Source: Fodinibius salinus (lineage in GTDB: Bacteria > Bacteroidota > Rhodothermia > Balneolales > Balneolaceae). From it: 64,000 bases of DNA. The stretch spans positions 186,001 through 250,000 of the forward strand of contig NZ_VNHY01000002.1 of NCBI RefSeq assembly GCF_008124865.1. Reading direction: 5' to 3'. The position numbers and the translations under genes were made by a program. The notes below the pieces were generated by a model, which saw only the letters and a program-made list of their open reading frames with translations, was not told the DNA's origin and did not search any database. Shown piece by piece: positions 44,735 to 53,209 of this stretch (position 1 is its first letter; every line of letters begins with the position of its first letter).

Positions 44735-45946
44735 TTAGTTATTTGTTAATGAAGTTATAATTAGTTTTGGTCTTTTAGAAGGTGTAGCTTGATTGTTAAA
44801 GATGATACTTGATCTTATTCCACCATTGGCATTGAGCGTTATCACGAATTTCCGGTTTCCATCAATGCCCCTATCCAATCCCTGCAAAATAGCTGAGGTA
44901 ATATTAAAATGATACCCCCCATCATCTGTCGAATAGGTACCCTGAGCAATGGGAGAGCCGGATGTTATATTAACTGGGAGATCATCAGGATTTATCAAAT
45001 ATAATCGTGCTGTCGGTACACTCGGCCGTTGTACGGTTGATGGTTCTGATGAAATTGAAGACTCCATCAGTCCATTATTCCGATAAATTACCAACTCAGC
45101 TCTAGACACATTTTGGGTAGCCTGATTAATACTAGACCAATCCACATCAAACTCCATAAACTGTTCATTTGTGCTATGTAAAACCGAAGAACCTGCAGGT
45201 AAACTACTGGCATTATTGCGCTTAAAACTTGTGGCCCACTGATTTATCGGAACAGAAAATGTATCCGCCTTTGGGTTTTCAACAACAAACCGTGTTGAAG
45301 ATGCATTAAGAGGAACAACTTTTTTACTATTAGTTGGAACAATAGCTAAACCAAAAGCATCACGGCGATACAAAGAGTCAGCATTATTGTCTGCAAATGA
45401 CTTATATTCGCTAACCCAAGAACTAGACAAAGACACATCAACAGAATCCTCCTCCTCTACAGTAAACGATGCTATAGGTGATCCTCCATCATCAAGAGCA
45501 ATATCATCTTGGAAATTAAAATTATTTGCACGCCAAAGTTCATCAATCTCATAAACATCAAAAGATTGAGCAGCTGCCGAATCCCCGTATATTTGCTCTC
45601 CATCTAAAATAATTCGCATTAACATATTAGCATTTTGCTCTAACGAATCATCGGGCAGTGGAAGAGAGGGTTTTAATAATCCTGTAGCTGAAATATCACC
45701 AAGAAGAGGATCTTGATATTCGCCAGCTGCAAAAAATGAGAATTTCCCGGAGAAATAATTAACACTCCGCTCATTAAAGTTGCTTATCGACATGGTGTCA
45801 ATAGCCACCTCGGCTTGACCTCCTCCAATATCACCACCAACAGTGCTAGAACTTTCACATCCAAAAAGGATGGTCAGCGAAATTCCAGTTATCAGTATAA
45901 AGTTTGCTAATACGTTTTGCGAAATGTTGTTTATAAACTTGTGCAA
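44735..45946 (-). CDS. DUF4270-like lipoprotein
   Basis: A 403-residue protein with a lipoprotein signal (ILFGC, Cys at residue 30). It has beta-rich repeats, and the end (KRPKLIITSLTNN) resembles DUF4270 proteins, which in Bacteroidota are commonly encoded next to the short glycogen-synthase-like protein, as here. The function is not known; a surface or outer-membrane location is likely. It precedes the barrel gene by eight bases. Confidence 0.7.
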   Translation of the reverse strand: MHKFINNISQNVLANFILITGISLTILFGCESSSTVGGDIGGGQAEVAIDTMSISNFNERSVNYFSGKFSFFAAGEYQDPLLGDISATGLLKPSLPLPDDSLEQNANMLMRIILDGEQIYGDSAAAQSFDVYEIDELWRANNFNFQDDIALDDGGSPIASFTVEEEDSVDVSLSSSWVSEYKSFADNNADSLYRRDAFGLAIVPTNSKKVVPLNASSTRFVVENPKADTFSVPINQWATSFKRNNASSLPAGSSVLHSTNEQFMEFDVDWSSINQATQNVSRAELVIYRNNGLMESSISSEPSTVQRPSVPTARLYLINPDDLPVNITSGSPIAQGTYSTDDGGYHFNITSAILQGLDRGIDGNRKFVITLNANGGIRSSIIFNNQATPSKRPKLIITSLTNN

Positions 45947-45965
45947 CGAAATACGATCTAATTTT

Positions 45966-46784
45966 TTACGATTCTTCAGTTTCTTCTTCTACACCAGCAA
46001 TCTCATCATAATAAGCGGCAAACTTATCAGATACGTCTTCCGGTGATCCCTGAATTTTGTCAGGGGAGACACCCAGCTCATCAAAGAGCTCATCTAATTC
46101 ATCTGTAATATGATTACCTGTAACCAAGTGATCGCTGAATTTAACACCAAGAGTGCGTAAGTCAACGTTATCACCATCAATTAAATTGTCTTGGTCCACA
46201 GAATCAGGCAAACCGACAAGATCAAGCAACTTCTTGTTAAACACTCCATTATTTTCGGGATGGTGAATGTTGTAGATAACATCCGTATCCTTATATATAT
46301 CAAGATCATTATACTTATGCTTGGCTAACAAAGGAATAAGCCCAGCTGCCCAATCGTGACAGTGAATAATATCTGGCTCCCAGCCCAATTTAGCTATTGT
46401 TTCGAGCACTCCTTTGCTGTAAAAAACAATACGTTCATCATTATCATCATAATGTTCATCTGTTTCTGGATTCATGAACATCGATTTGCGGTTGAAATAC
46501 GTATCATTATCCAAAAAGTAAACCTGTAGCTTCGCATTTGGGATACTAGCCACCTTAATGCGCATACTTTCAACTTTTTCACCTACTTCAACCTCAATAC
46601 CCGATAATCGAATAACCTCGTGCAATCGATTCCGTCGGTCATTAATAGTACCATACTTGGGAAGTAGAATGCGAATTTCGTACCCCTTATCCTGCAAAGA
46701 GGCCGGCAAAAATCGTAACAGATCGGCCGTATGGGTCATGCGGGCAAATGGAGATATCTCAGCGGCAGCGTATAAAACTTTCAT
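45966..46784 (-). CDS. Truncated glycogen/starch synthase-like protein
   Basis: A 272-residue protein matching only the N-terminal GT5 half of glycogen synthase (MKVLYAAAEISPFA..., DDNDERIVFYSKGVLETI, PDIIHCHDWAAGLIPLL). The ADP-glucose-binding Lys-x-Gly-Gly loop reads RMTHTADL, and the second Rossmann domain is absent. This short form, with DUF4270 next to it, is found in Bacteroidota. It is unlikely to be an active synthase alone. The tail is acidic (GVEEETEES). Confidence 0.82.
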   Translation of the reverse strand: MKVLYAAAEISPFARMTHTADLLRFLPASLQDKGYEIRILLPKYGTINDRRNRLHEVIRLSGIEVEVGEKVESMRIKVASIPNAKLQVYFLDNDTYFNRKSMFMNPETDEHYDDNDERIVFYSKGVLETIAKLGWEPDIIHCHDWAAGLIPLLAKHKYNDLDIYKDTDVIYNIHHPENNGVFNKKLLDLVGLPDSVDQDNLIDGDNVDLRTLGVKFSDHLVTGNHITDELDELFDELGVSPDKIQGSPEDVSDKFAAYYDEIAGVEEETEES

Positions 46785-46821
46785 AGGCTTAGTATTAATG
46801 AATTCGTTGGTATTTTATTGT

Positions 46822-47640
46822 TTACTCGTCTGACTCTTTTTTTTCTTGGTCGGCATAAAGCTGATCCATCTCTTCATCATCAAGCGAATAAAAATCGAAA
46901 AGAGTATCGCTTCGAAGACCAAGGCGCAATGTTTCCACAGGAATTACCTCGGAGGGTTGGACATTCCCTAAATTGACATTGCTACCAAATTTTCTGATAA
47001 ACCAAACCTGCTGGGCTTTTTGAGGAGCCTCAAAAATTAAGTTTTCAACGGGTACCTGATCAGCTATTTCATCAATGAGCCCAGAACGTACTTCACCGTT
47101 GGGACGAAATACCCCAACCGTTCCGCTTTCTCGAGCCTCACAAATAATTTTCCAGGCTCCGGCATCAAGCTCGCGCTCAATCATTTTTACCCACTTGTAG
47201 GGAGGGATAATATCATTAGGATTTTTACTGCCAATTTCTGACAGAATAGTAAAATGCTTACTCATGCGTTGGATGATCTCAACTTTCCGTTTATCAGAAA
47301 GCCAGATTGTACCATTAGAAACTTCGGCATGCTGAATATTAAACCGGTCAAGCAACTCCATATATGCATCAAGCTGGTCGCGCAGCACATAAGCTTCAAA
47401 AAGAGTTCCTCCAAAATATACCGGAATATCAAAGTTAGAATACACCGCCAGCTTTTCTTCCAGGTTTTGCGTTACATAACTGGTTCCCCATCCAAGCTTG
47501 ACGATATCAAAATGATTGGAACAGGATTTACAAAAATCTTCAACCTCACGGACGCTCAACCCCTTATCCAAGACCAGGGTCATTCCTTTTTCACGAGGTT
47601 TTTCAGTTCGCTTTGGTAGGTGATTTAGCGTAAAAGCCAT
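46822..47640 (-). CDS. comA: Phosphosulfolactate synthase-like protein (ComA family)
   Basis: A 272-residue TIM-barrel protein. Motifs FDIVKLGWGTSYV, FGGTLFEAY, VSNGTIWL, SEIGSKNP, KIICEAR, LIFEAPQKAQQVWFI and NVNLGNVQPSEVIPVETLRLGLR follow the ComA pattern. ComA joins sulfite to phosphoenolpyruvate to give phosphosulfolactate. In methanogens this leads to coenzyme M; in bacteria, to sulfolactate and possibly sulfonated lipids. The pathway here is unknown, as no comB or comC is visible nearby. It is 97 bases after the glgB stop. Confidence 0.88.
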   Translation of the reverse strand: MAFTLNHLPKRTEKPREKGMTLVLDKGLSVREVEDFCKSCSNHFDIVKLGWGTSYVTQNLEEKLAVYSNFDIPVYFGGTLFEAYVLRDQLDAYMELLDRFNIQHAEVSNGTIWLSDKRKVEIIQRMSKHFTILSEIGSKNPNDIIPPYKWVKMIERELDAGAWKIICEARESGTVGVFRPNGEVRSGLIDEIADQVPVENLIFEAPQKAQQVWFIRKFGSNVNLGNVQPSEVIPVETLRLGLRSDTLFDFYSLDDEEMDQLYADQEKKESDE

Positions 47641-47737
47641 TGAACATTATATTTTGACAAATTAAACGGACAAATATACGAAAAGGAAGGGTTGAAATAA
47701 AACTTTATGACGACATCAACCTAAAGAAACTAAAATA

Positions 47738-49591
47738 CTATTGTGATTGCAGGATAAGTCCGGAAAAACTAGCAATCCATAGATGCTGTTTATCTGGGGA
47801 GCCACATAACCCTCCCGTGTTGGTACCCCCATAATATTTTGATTCACTATTAAACAACGTAAGATATTGATGATCATTTAACCTGTCAGGTTGATAATTA
47901 CCTATCTCTTGATCAGAAAAATTGAGAATAAATAATAAATGTCCTACTGATTCCGGCTTCCCACGTAAAAAAGTAAAGCAAGACGGAGGAGAAACCCCTC
48001 TGTCTATCCACTTAAAACTATTCTCATTGGATAGCCGCTTATAGAGTACTGGCTCGTTACAGTAGAGTTTATTAAGGTCTTGAATCATTGTCTGTATTCC
48101 TGAATGACGATGCTCTTCAAGCAAATCCCAATACAAAGACCTGCTTTCTGACCATTCTCTTGTCTCTGCAAATTCGCCTCCCATAAACAATAGCTTCTTT
48201 CCTGGATGGCCATACATATAGGTAAAAAGCAATCGTAAATTGGCAAACTGCTGCTGTTCGTTACCCCATCCTTTCCTGACCAGCGGTTTTTTAAGGTGTA
48301 CGACCTCATCATGCGAAAGAGGAAGCACAAAATCTTCGGTTTCATTATACATCATGGGAAAGGTGATATTTTTGGTATTCCCCTTGCGACTGGCAGGAGG
48401 ACGTGCAATATATTCCAACGTATCGTTCATCCATCCCATATCCCATTTATAATCAAAACCTAACCCCCCTTTATTAACAGCTGTGGTTACCCCAGGCCAA
48501 GCCGTTGATTCTTCAGCAAGGGTAAGTACTCCCGGAAACTGCTGGTGAATCATCTCATTAAAATCTTCCAAAAAGCTTACAGCCTCAAGGTTTTCTCGCC
48601 CCCCGTACTTGTTCGGTGACCATTCATCGGGACCTTTTGAATAATCTAAATATAACATCGAAGCTACTGCATCTACTCGAAAACCATCAATATGAAAATT
48701 ATTACACCAATAATGGGCATTGGAAAGTAAAAAATTACGTACCCCGGCCTTGCTGTAATCAAAAATATGAGTATTCCAATCTTTTTGCTGTCTCTTTTGG
48801 GAATCCCCATATTCATAGAGCGGGGTCCCATCGAACATATGCAAGGCATATTCATCCTTTGGGAAATGCCCCGGCACCCAATCCATGATAACACCAATAC
48901 CCTGTTTATGGCACTCATTTACAAAATACTTAAAGCCGTCAGGTTCTCCGAACCGACTGGTCGGCGCAAAATAACCGGTGATCTGATATCCCCAAGACGG
49001 ATCATATGGATGCTCAGCAACAGGCATTACCTCGATATGGGTAAATCCCATTTTTTGCACATAGGGGATAAGCCGGTCGGCAAGCTCCCGATAGGTCAAG
49101 TATTGGTTAGTACTGTCTTTTCGTTTCCACGACCCCAAGTGAACCTCATAAATTGATAAAGGCTTATTCAAAGATTGATTTTGCCGGCGATCTTGCAACC
49201 AACAGCTATCATCCCATTCAAATTTGGGCTCATAAATTTGCGATGCCGTTTTTGGGGGGAGCTCCATTGCCCATCCATAAGGATCAGATTTTAGAAAGGG
49301 ATCACTGTTGCTCTCAGTTTGTATCTCATATTTATAAAGGTCACCCGGATTTGCATCGGAGACAAAGGCACTCCATATACCAGTAGCCTCATCTTTTTCC
49401 ATTAGGTTTTTCTGGCCACCCCATTTATTAAATGTCCCAACTACGCTCAGGCGGGTTGCATTAGGAGCCCATACCGAAAAATAAACTCCATGCTCCGCTG
49501 GATGTGCTCCCAAATACTTATAGGCCTCGGAATAATTCCCCTCTTGCCATCGATTAGTATTAAAATGTTGGAATTTCTGGTTCATGAGCAT
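47738..49591 (-). CDS. glgB: 1,4-alpha-glucan branching enzyme
   Basis: GH13 branching enzyme, which makes alpha-1,6 branches in glycogen. The 617-residue protein has an N-terminal CBM48 domain (about residues 20-115; YFSVWAPNATRLSVVG) and the catalytic barrel. Catalytic residues are in GFRVDAVASMLYLDY (Asp nucleophile, about 302), TLAEEST (Glu, about 357) and LPLSHDEVVH (Asp). The C-terminal all-beta domain follows. Two Met codons near the start (MLMNQKF) are both plausible. There is no Shine-Dalgarno sequence. Confidence 0.95.
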   Translation of the reverse strand: MLMNQKFQHFNTNRWQEGNYSEAYKYLGAHPAEHGVYFSVWAPNATRLSVVGTFNKWGGQKNLMEKDEATGIWSAFVSDANPGDLYKYEIQTESNSDPFLKSDPYGWAMELPPKTASQIYEPKFEWDDSCWLQDRRQNQSLNKPLSIYEVHLGSWKRKDSTNQYLTYRELADRLIPYVQKMGFTHIEVMPVAEHPYDPSWGYQITGYFAPTSRFGEPDGFKYFVNECHKQGIGVIMDWVPGHFPKDEYALHMFDGTPLYEYGDSQKRQQKDWNTHIFDYSKAGVRNFLLSNAHYWCNNFHIDGFRVDAVASMLYLDYSKGPDEWSPNKYGGRENLEAVSFLEDFNEMIHQQFPGVLTLAEESTAWPGVTTAVNKGGLGFDYKWDMGWMNDTLEYIARPPASRKGNTKNITFPMMYNETEDFVLPLSHDEVVHLKKPLVRKGWGNEQQQFANLRLLFTYMYGHPGKKLLFMGGEFAETREWSESRSLYWDLLEEHRHSGIQTMIQDLNKLYCNEPVLYKRLSNENSFKWIDRGVSPPSCFTFLRGKPESVGHLLFILNFSDQEIGNYQPDRLNDHQYLTLFNSESKYYGGTNTGGLCGSPDKQHLWIASFSGLILQSQ

Positions 49592-50076
49592 ACGTAATTT
49601 AAAAACAGTATATAATGATTACGGCTGGGAACAAAAAAGCCGCCCTCATATACCGTTTTAAGCCTGCAAAATCTTAGCAGAAATCTTCCATAATGAGATA
49701 GCGAATCTGATCTCAACGAAAATCATTCGACAGTAGTGAATTCGTGTGGTTATCAATAGGGCAGGGACCATTACGACTGCGCTCTAACTTGCCATCAGAA
49801 CGCTCATTGACTCTGCGGACGTTACGGTATCGGTTCCATACAGTGGAGAGGCCGCGCATTTTGCCCGAGCGAAGCAAAATACACTAAAAAAATACAGAAC
49901 GATTATCTATAAAAATTTTTACTGCTATTTATACAAAGAAAGTTTTCAGGCTAATATTACGGCTTCACACCCATCTTCCCTTCCAGCGTATTAGGGATTG
50001 TAATACCATATAGCAAAACAGTATCTGAGTTCAGGTAACGATATGATCCAATGATGTAAAAATGCTGATGGACTAA
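49592..50076. other. Intergenic region with G/C-rich 48-codon minus ORF
   Basis: A 485-base gap between same-strand genes. From about 49745 to 49880 it is clearly richer in G/C than the flanking A/T-rich DNA. A minus-strand frame of 48 codons runs from ATG 49857-49859 to TGA 49713-49715, beginning MRGLSTVWNRYRNV and rich in Arg and Asn. Just upstream of it (49859-49879) ATTTTGC/GCAAAAT can form a hairpin. I cannot decide between a small gene, a structured RNA, or a mobile-element remnant. Confidence 0.4.
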
Positions 50077-51282
50077 CTATTGGGATTTTTGTCTTTTCCA
50101 CTTATCGTATTTTTCACGCTGCGAAGTTACTTTTTTTAGATAGTTACGGGCTTCGGCATATTCCAGGTTCTCTCGAAGATGTTCGTAGTTTTCTTCGGCA
50201 CTCATGCTATTAGCCTCTTGTATAGCACGTCGTAGCCCTGTATCTCCCGTGTAAGCCACGGCAACATTCCCCGCACCTGTATTATAAGCACTAATCATCA
50301 TATACAAGCGTGTGGTCTCATCCTTTACACTCTTAAAATAACGCCTTCCCAGGATCTTGATAAATGTACATCCCATTTCAATATTATTGCCGGGGTCAAA
50401 TAAATACTCCTTGGTTGGGATACCATCCTCGTTATAAATTTTGCGATAAGCATCACGTCCACCGGTCGTTGGCACTAGCTGCATAAGTCCATATGCATTA
50501 GCATGTGATGCAGCGGTGGGATTGAAGTACGACTCCACATGAATTACAGCAAATACTAATGACGGATCCAGATTATTCTTTTGAGCAAAATCATAAACTA
50601 GATCTTCCACTTTACGAGCGCGCTTTTGGAGGTGGTCACTGGCCAAGTCAAAATCTACGTATACTACATAACGTGATTTACCGTCTTTCCCTTTTACCTT
50701 TTTGGTATTGGTTTTTTGTTCGGCAACTTCTTTTGCATACTCTCCGACAGGTTCCTCTTCTGATTTCTGAAGCTGATCGTCGAGTACCGGCTCTTTGGTA
50801 ATCTCTTTATTAGGCATCTTCTCTGTTTCAAAACCTTCGCGCGTGCCTTTGGATTTCACGGCCTTTTCCACTTTTTCAGACATTTTCTCTTTTACCTGCC
50901 CGGCTTCTTCTTTGCTATCGGCCAATACCTCTACCTGCACTTTACCGTCTTCAAAGTCAGTTGAAATACGGAGGTCTCCATTCTCTTTATATTCGACCCA
51001 TCGCTTTTTAGAACGCTCTTTAAAGTCTCCCCATTTTTGCAACATCTCTTCCTTAAATGCCTCAAACTCTTTTTTATAGGCTTCGCGATAGTCTTCGTAA
51101 TCCTGCTGCGATTTAGCTATCCCATTCTCAAAACTATCTAAAAATTGCTGGTAACCTTGCTGGTACTGCTGTTTGAAATCCTCAAAACTGTCTTGCGCAG
51201 CTGTATCAACGACGCATGCAAAAAGAAAAACAGCTAATGCCGTTAACACCCCCTTGAAATGACTGGTTATACGATTATTCAT
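50077..51282 (-). CDS. MltC-like membrane-bound lytic transglycosylase
   Basis: A 401-residue peptidoglycan hydrolase. The signal has a lipobox-like LFAC (Cys 23). An N-terminal region follows with a Phe/Tyr/Lys/Gln helix (FEDFKQQYQQGYQQF) and an MltC-type domain (RWVEYKENGDLRISTDFEDG). The C-terminal SLT domain has the catalytic Glu in VIHVESYFNP and the AYGLMQLVP, AYNTGAGNV motifs. It lies after a long hairpin and downstream of LPP20/LpoB-type genes, and its N-terminal helix resembles that of the transglutaminase-like protein at 55503. Confidence 0.88.
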   Translation of the reverse strand: MNNRITSHFKGVLTALAVFLFACVVDTAAQDSFEDFKQQYQQGYQQFLDSFENGIAKSQQDYEDYREAYKKEFEAFKEEMLQKWGDFKERSKKRWVEYKENGDLRISTDFEDGKVQVEVLADSKEEAGQVKEKMSEKVEKAVKSKGTREGFETEKMPNKEITKEPVLDDQLQKSEEEPVGEYAKEVAEQKTNTKKVKGKDGKSRYVVYVDFDLASDHLQKRARKVEDLVYDFAQKNNLDPSLVFAVIHVESYFNPTAASHANAYGLMQLVPTTGGRDAYRKIYNEDGIPTKEYLFDPGNNIEMGCTFIKILGRRYFKSVKDETTRLYMMISAYNTGAGNVAVAYTGDTGLRRAIQEANSMSAEENYEHLRENLEYAEARNYLKKVTSQREKYDKWKRQKSQ

Positions 51283-51365
51283 AATCTTGCAGTCTTTCTA
51301 ATTAAAAAACTTGTGCGTATTGAAACCTATTCTTCTTTCTTATTTCATCTCTTAATCAAATAACA

Positions 51366-51419
51366 ATACTCATACCCGGGAATATCCAGCACACAGCTGA
51401 TTGTTCCCGAGCTGAGTAT
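51366..51419 (-). promoter_or_regulatory. Long stem-loop between LPP20 and MltC-like genes
   Basis: Three stacked stems: ATACTCA (51366-51372) with TGAGTAT (51413-51419), CGGGAA (51377-51382) with TTCCCG (51404-51409), and CAGC (51387-51390) with GCTG (51396-51399). It lies between 51450 and 51282 in the minus transcript. A loose T-rich stretch follows, so it may be an attenuating terminator or an RNA stability element. Confidence 0.55.
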
Positions 51420-51449
51420 AGCTATAAAGTAAAAAATAGGCCTATATCT

Positions 51450-52037
51450 CTATTGTTCGGAAGGCATATTTCCGTTTTTCATATCTTCGATCGATTTTTG
51501 CATGTCCTCAAATGCTTTCGAAGCCTTAAACTTGGTGTAAAGTTCCTCTTCTTTAGAAAGCGTATTTTCCAATGCTTTGTTGAGAGAATTTGCGGCTTCA
51601 CCTACCGGCATCCTAACAAGCATTAATACTTCATGCTTGGTATTATTTTGACGACGGTAAAAAGCACTCTCATCCACTTCAACACCACGCAGTGTTTGTT
51701 CAGCTACTGTTTTTGATACATCAGTAAATACTTCACTGTAATTACTGCTCTCACCGGATACGGTTTCTTCAGCGTAATTTTTTTGCATTGCACTTACCTC
51801 TGACTGAATTTTAATAGCCAGCTGCGCACGACCATTTTGCATTGCCTGTTTTCGAGCCATGCTGCGACGTGAGGATGTAGCCTCTCCAACAGAATAGATA
51901 TACTCACTATCACTGCTGGGTGGATTTGTGTACCAGCTCGGCAGATCACCAGAATCATCTTGTACTTCTTCTGAGCTGCTACAGCCAACAAATAACATTC
52001 CTGCGAGTAAAACGACGAGTACTGTTTTTATCTTCAT
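51450..52037 (-). CDS. LPP20-family lipoprotein
   Basis: A 195-residue lipoprotein with a lipobox at LFVGC (Cys 19). The LPP20 domain covers LPSWYTNPPSSDSEYIYSVG and a helix of RKQAMQNGRAQLAIKIQSEV, followed by HEVLMLVRMP. LPP20-type proteins are associated with the outer membrane in many Gram-negatives; their role is poorly known. The gene is third after lpoB in the minus-strand cluster and has a related paralogue upstream at 52158. Confidence 0.85.
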   Translation of the reverse strand: MKIKTVLVVLLAGMLFVGCSSSEEVQDDSGDLPSWYTNPPSSDSEYIYSVGEATSSRRSMARKQAMQNGRAQLAIKIQSEVSAMQKNYAEETVSGESSNYSEVFTDVSKTVAEQTLRGVEVDESAFYRRQNNTKHEVLMLVRMPVGEAANSLNKALENTLSKEEELYTKFKASKAFEDMQKSIEDMKNGNMPSEQ

Positions 52038-52157
52038 AACGTTCCCTTTTTTATTTGGATGATTAAGTTAAGCTATTCCTAGCATATAGATATATGTATA
52101 ATCAAAAAATGAATGTTAGCCAATATTTCTCTGACATCTTTATTATTAGGTAATCAA

Positions 52158-53198
52158 TTAATTTACAGCAAGCAATTCTTCATTAATAAAGGCAGAAAAT
52201 TCTGAATTTAACGTCCGCTGAACGGCCTGCAGCACTCTTTTTCGGGCATACTGTTTATTCATGCTGCCTTCGCGCCCCTCTGCCATATACGTACTAAACC
52301 AGCGTCCATTTTCCTTATTTTGCGCTTCAACCTGCAGGGCCCATTGCATAAATTCTACATTCGGCCGGTTTAAATCTACGGGTTCAATCATCAAACCCAC
52401 CTTTACTTCAACTACGGGCGTAGTGCTTGCATCCACAACGGTAAACCCTTCATTTTGCAGGACTCGACTGATTGCCGATATTATTTTTGGATCAACCTCC
52501 TTACTAGATATCAAAACCGTACATTCTTGTTTTGCCTGACGGTATTCCTGAGTAATCTCCGGCAGACTTTGGTTTTCAAACTGGCCCGATTGCCCAGATA
52601 AAATAGCACGCTGATTCGTCAGCATTTTATTCATTCGGGCTGATACCATTGCCTGTTTCATAAAAATCAGTCGCTCTAACTTGCTTGATGTCTGCTTTGC
52701 TTTCTTACGAAGCGAAGAAATTGCCTTGTTATTTCTATTTATCTCTTCGGTATAAAGCCGTGAGGTTTCCAGCCGATCCATAGCGGCCAGTGCATAAAAA
52801 GTACCGTCAGCCGCTTCATGCACCTCCTTTATTTCTACATTCTTCATTTGCTGATCTGACCCAACATCCGACTGGGTAATCAGCTGCGTATTTTCCTGCG
52901 TTGTTGTTTCTCCCTGCTCGTTGACTTGCTCTTTAAATTCCTGAACATAATTTTCATCAACCTCGACCTCAGCCACAAAACGCTTGGCCAAGTTCGCCTG
53001 CGCCTGATTTTTTGCACCCTGCCGAGAGGTCGAAGACCCCACCGCCATTAAATACTGGGCATCACTAAATTGCTTAGAGGGATTATTTACCCACTGTGGC
53101 AAACTACTATCTTGCGCCATTAGTTGCGCAGGCAGTAACAATAAGACCACACCCAGAGATGCAATATATGACCATGTTTGGGAATAAAGATGAGACAT
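52158..53198 (-). CDS. LPP20-like secreted protein (larger paralogue)
   Basis: A 346-residue protein with a signal peptide (hydrophobic segment ending LMAQ). The N-terminal third has the LPP20-type SLPQWVNNPSKQFSDAQYLM and AVGSSTSRQGAKNQAQANLAKRF. A helical middle (SSLRKKAKQTSSKLERLIFM) and a C-terminal LpoB-like alpha/beta domain (FTVVDASTTPVVEVKVGLM) follow. The order resembles a fusion of LPP20 with an LpoB/CsgG-type domain. It starts 12 bases after the COG3014 gene stop. Confidence 0.75.
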   Translation of the reverse strand: MSHLYSQTWSYIASLGVVLLLLPAQLMAQDSSLPQWVNNPSKQFSDAQYLMAVGSSTSRQGAKNQAQANLAKRFVAEVEVDENYVQEFKEQVNEQGETTTQENTQLITQSDVGSDQQMKNVEIKEVHEAADGTFYALAAMDRLETSRLYTEEINRNNKAISSLRKKAKQTSSKLERLIFMKQAMVSARMNKMLTNQRAILSGQSGQFENQSLPEITQEYRQAKQECTVLISSKEVDPKIISAISRVLQNEGFTVVDASTTPVVEVKVGLMIEPVDLNRPNVEFMQWALQVEAQNKENGRWFSTYMAEGREGSMNKQYARKRVLQAVQRTLNSEFSAFINEELLAVN

Positions 53199-53209
53199 AC
53201 TAAATAATA

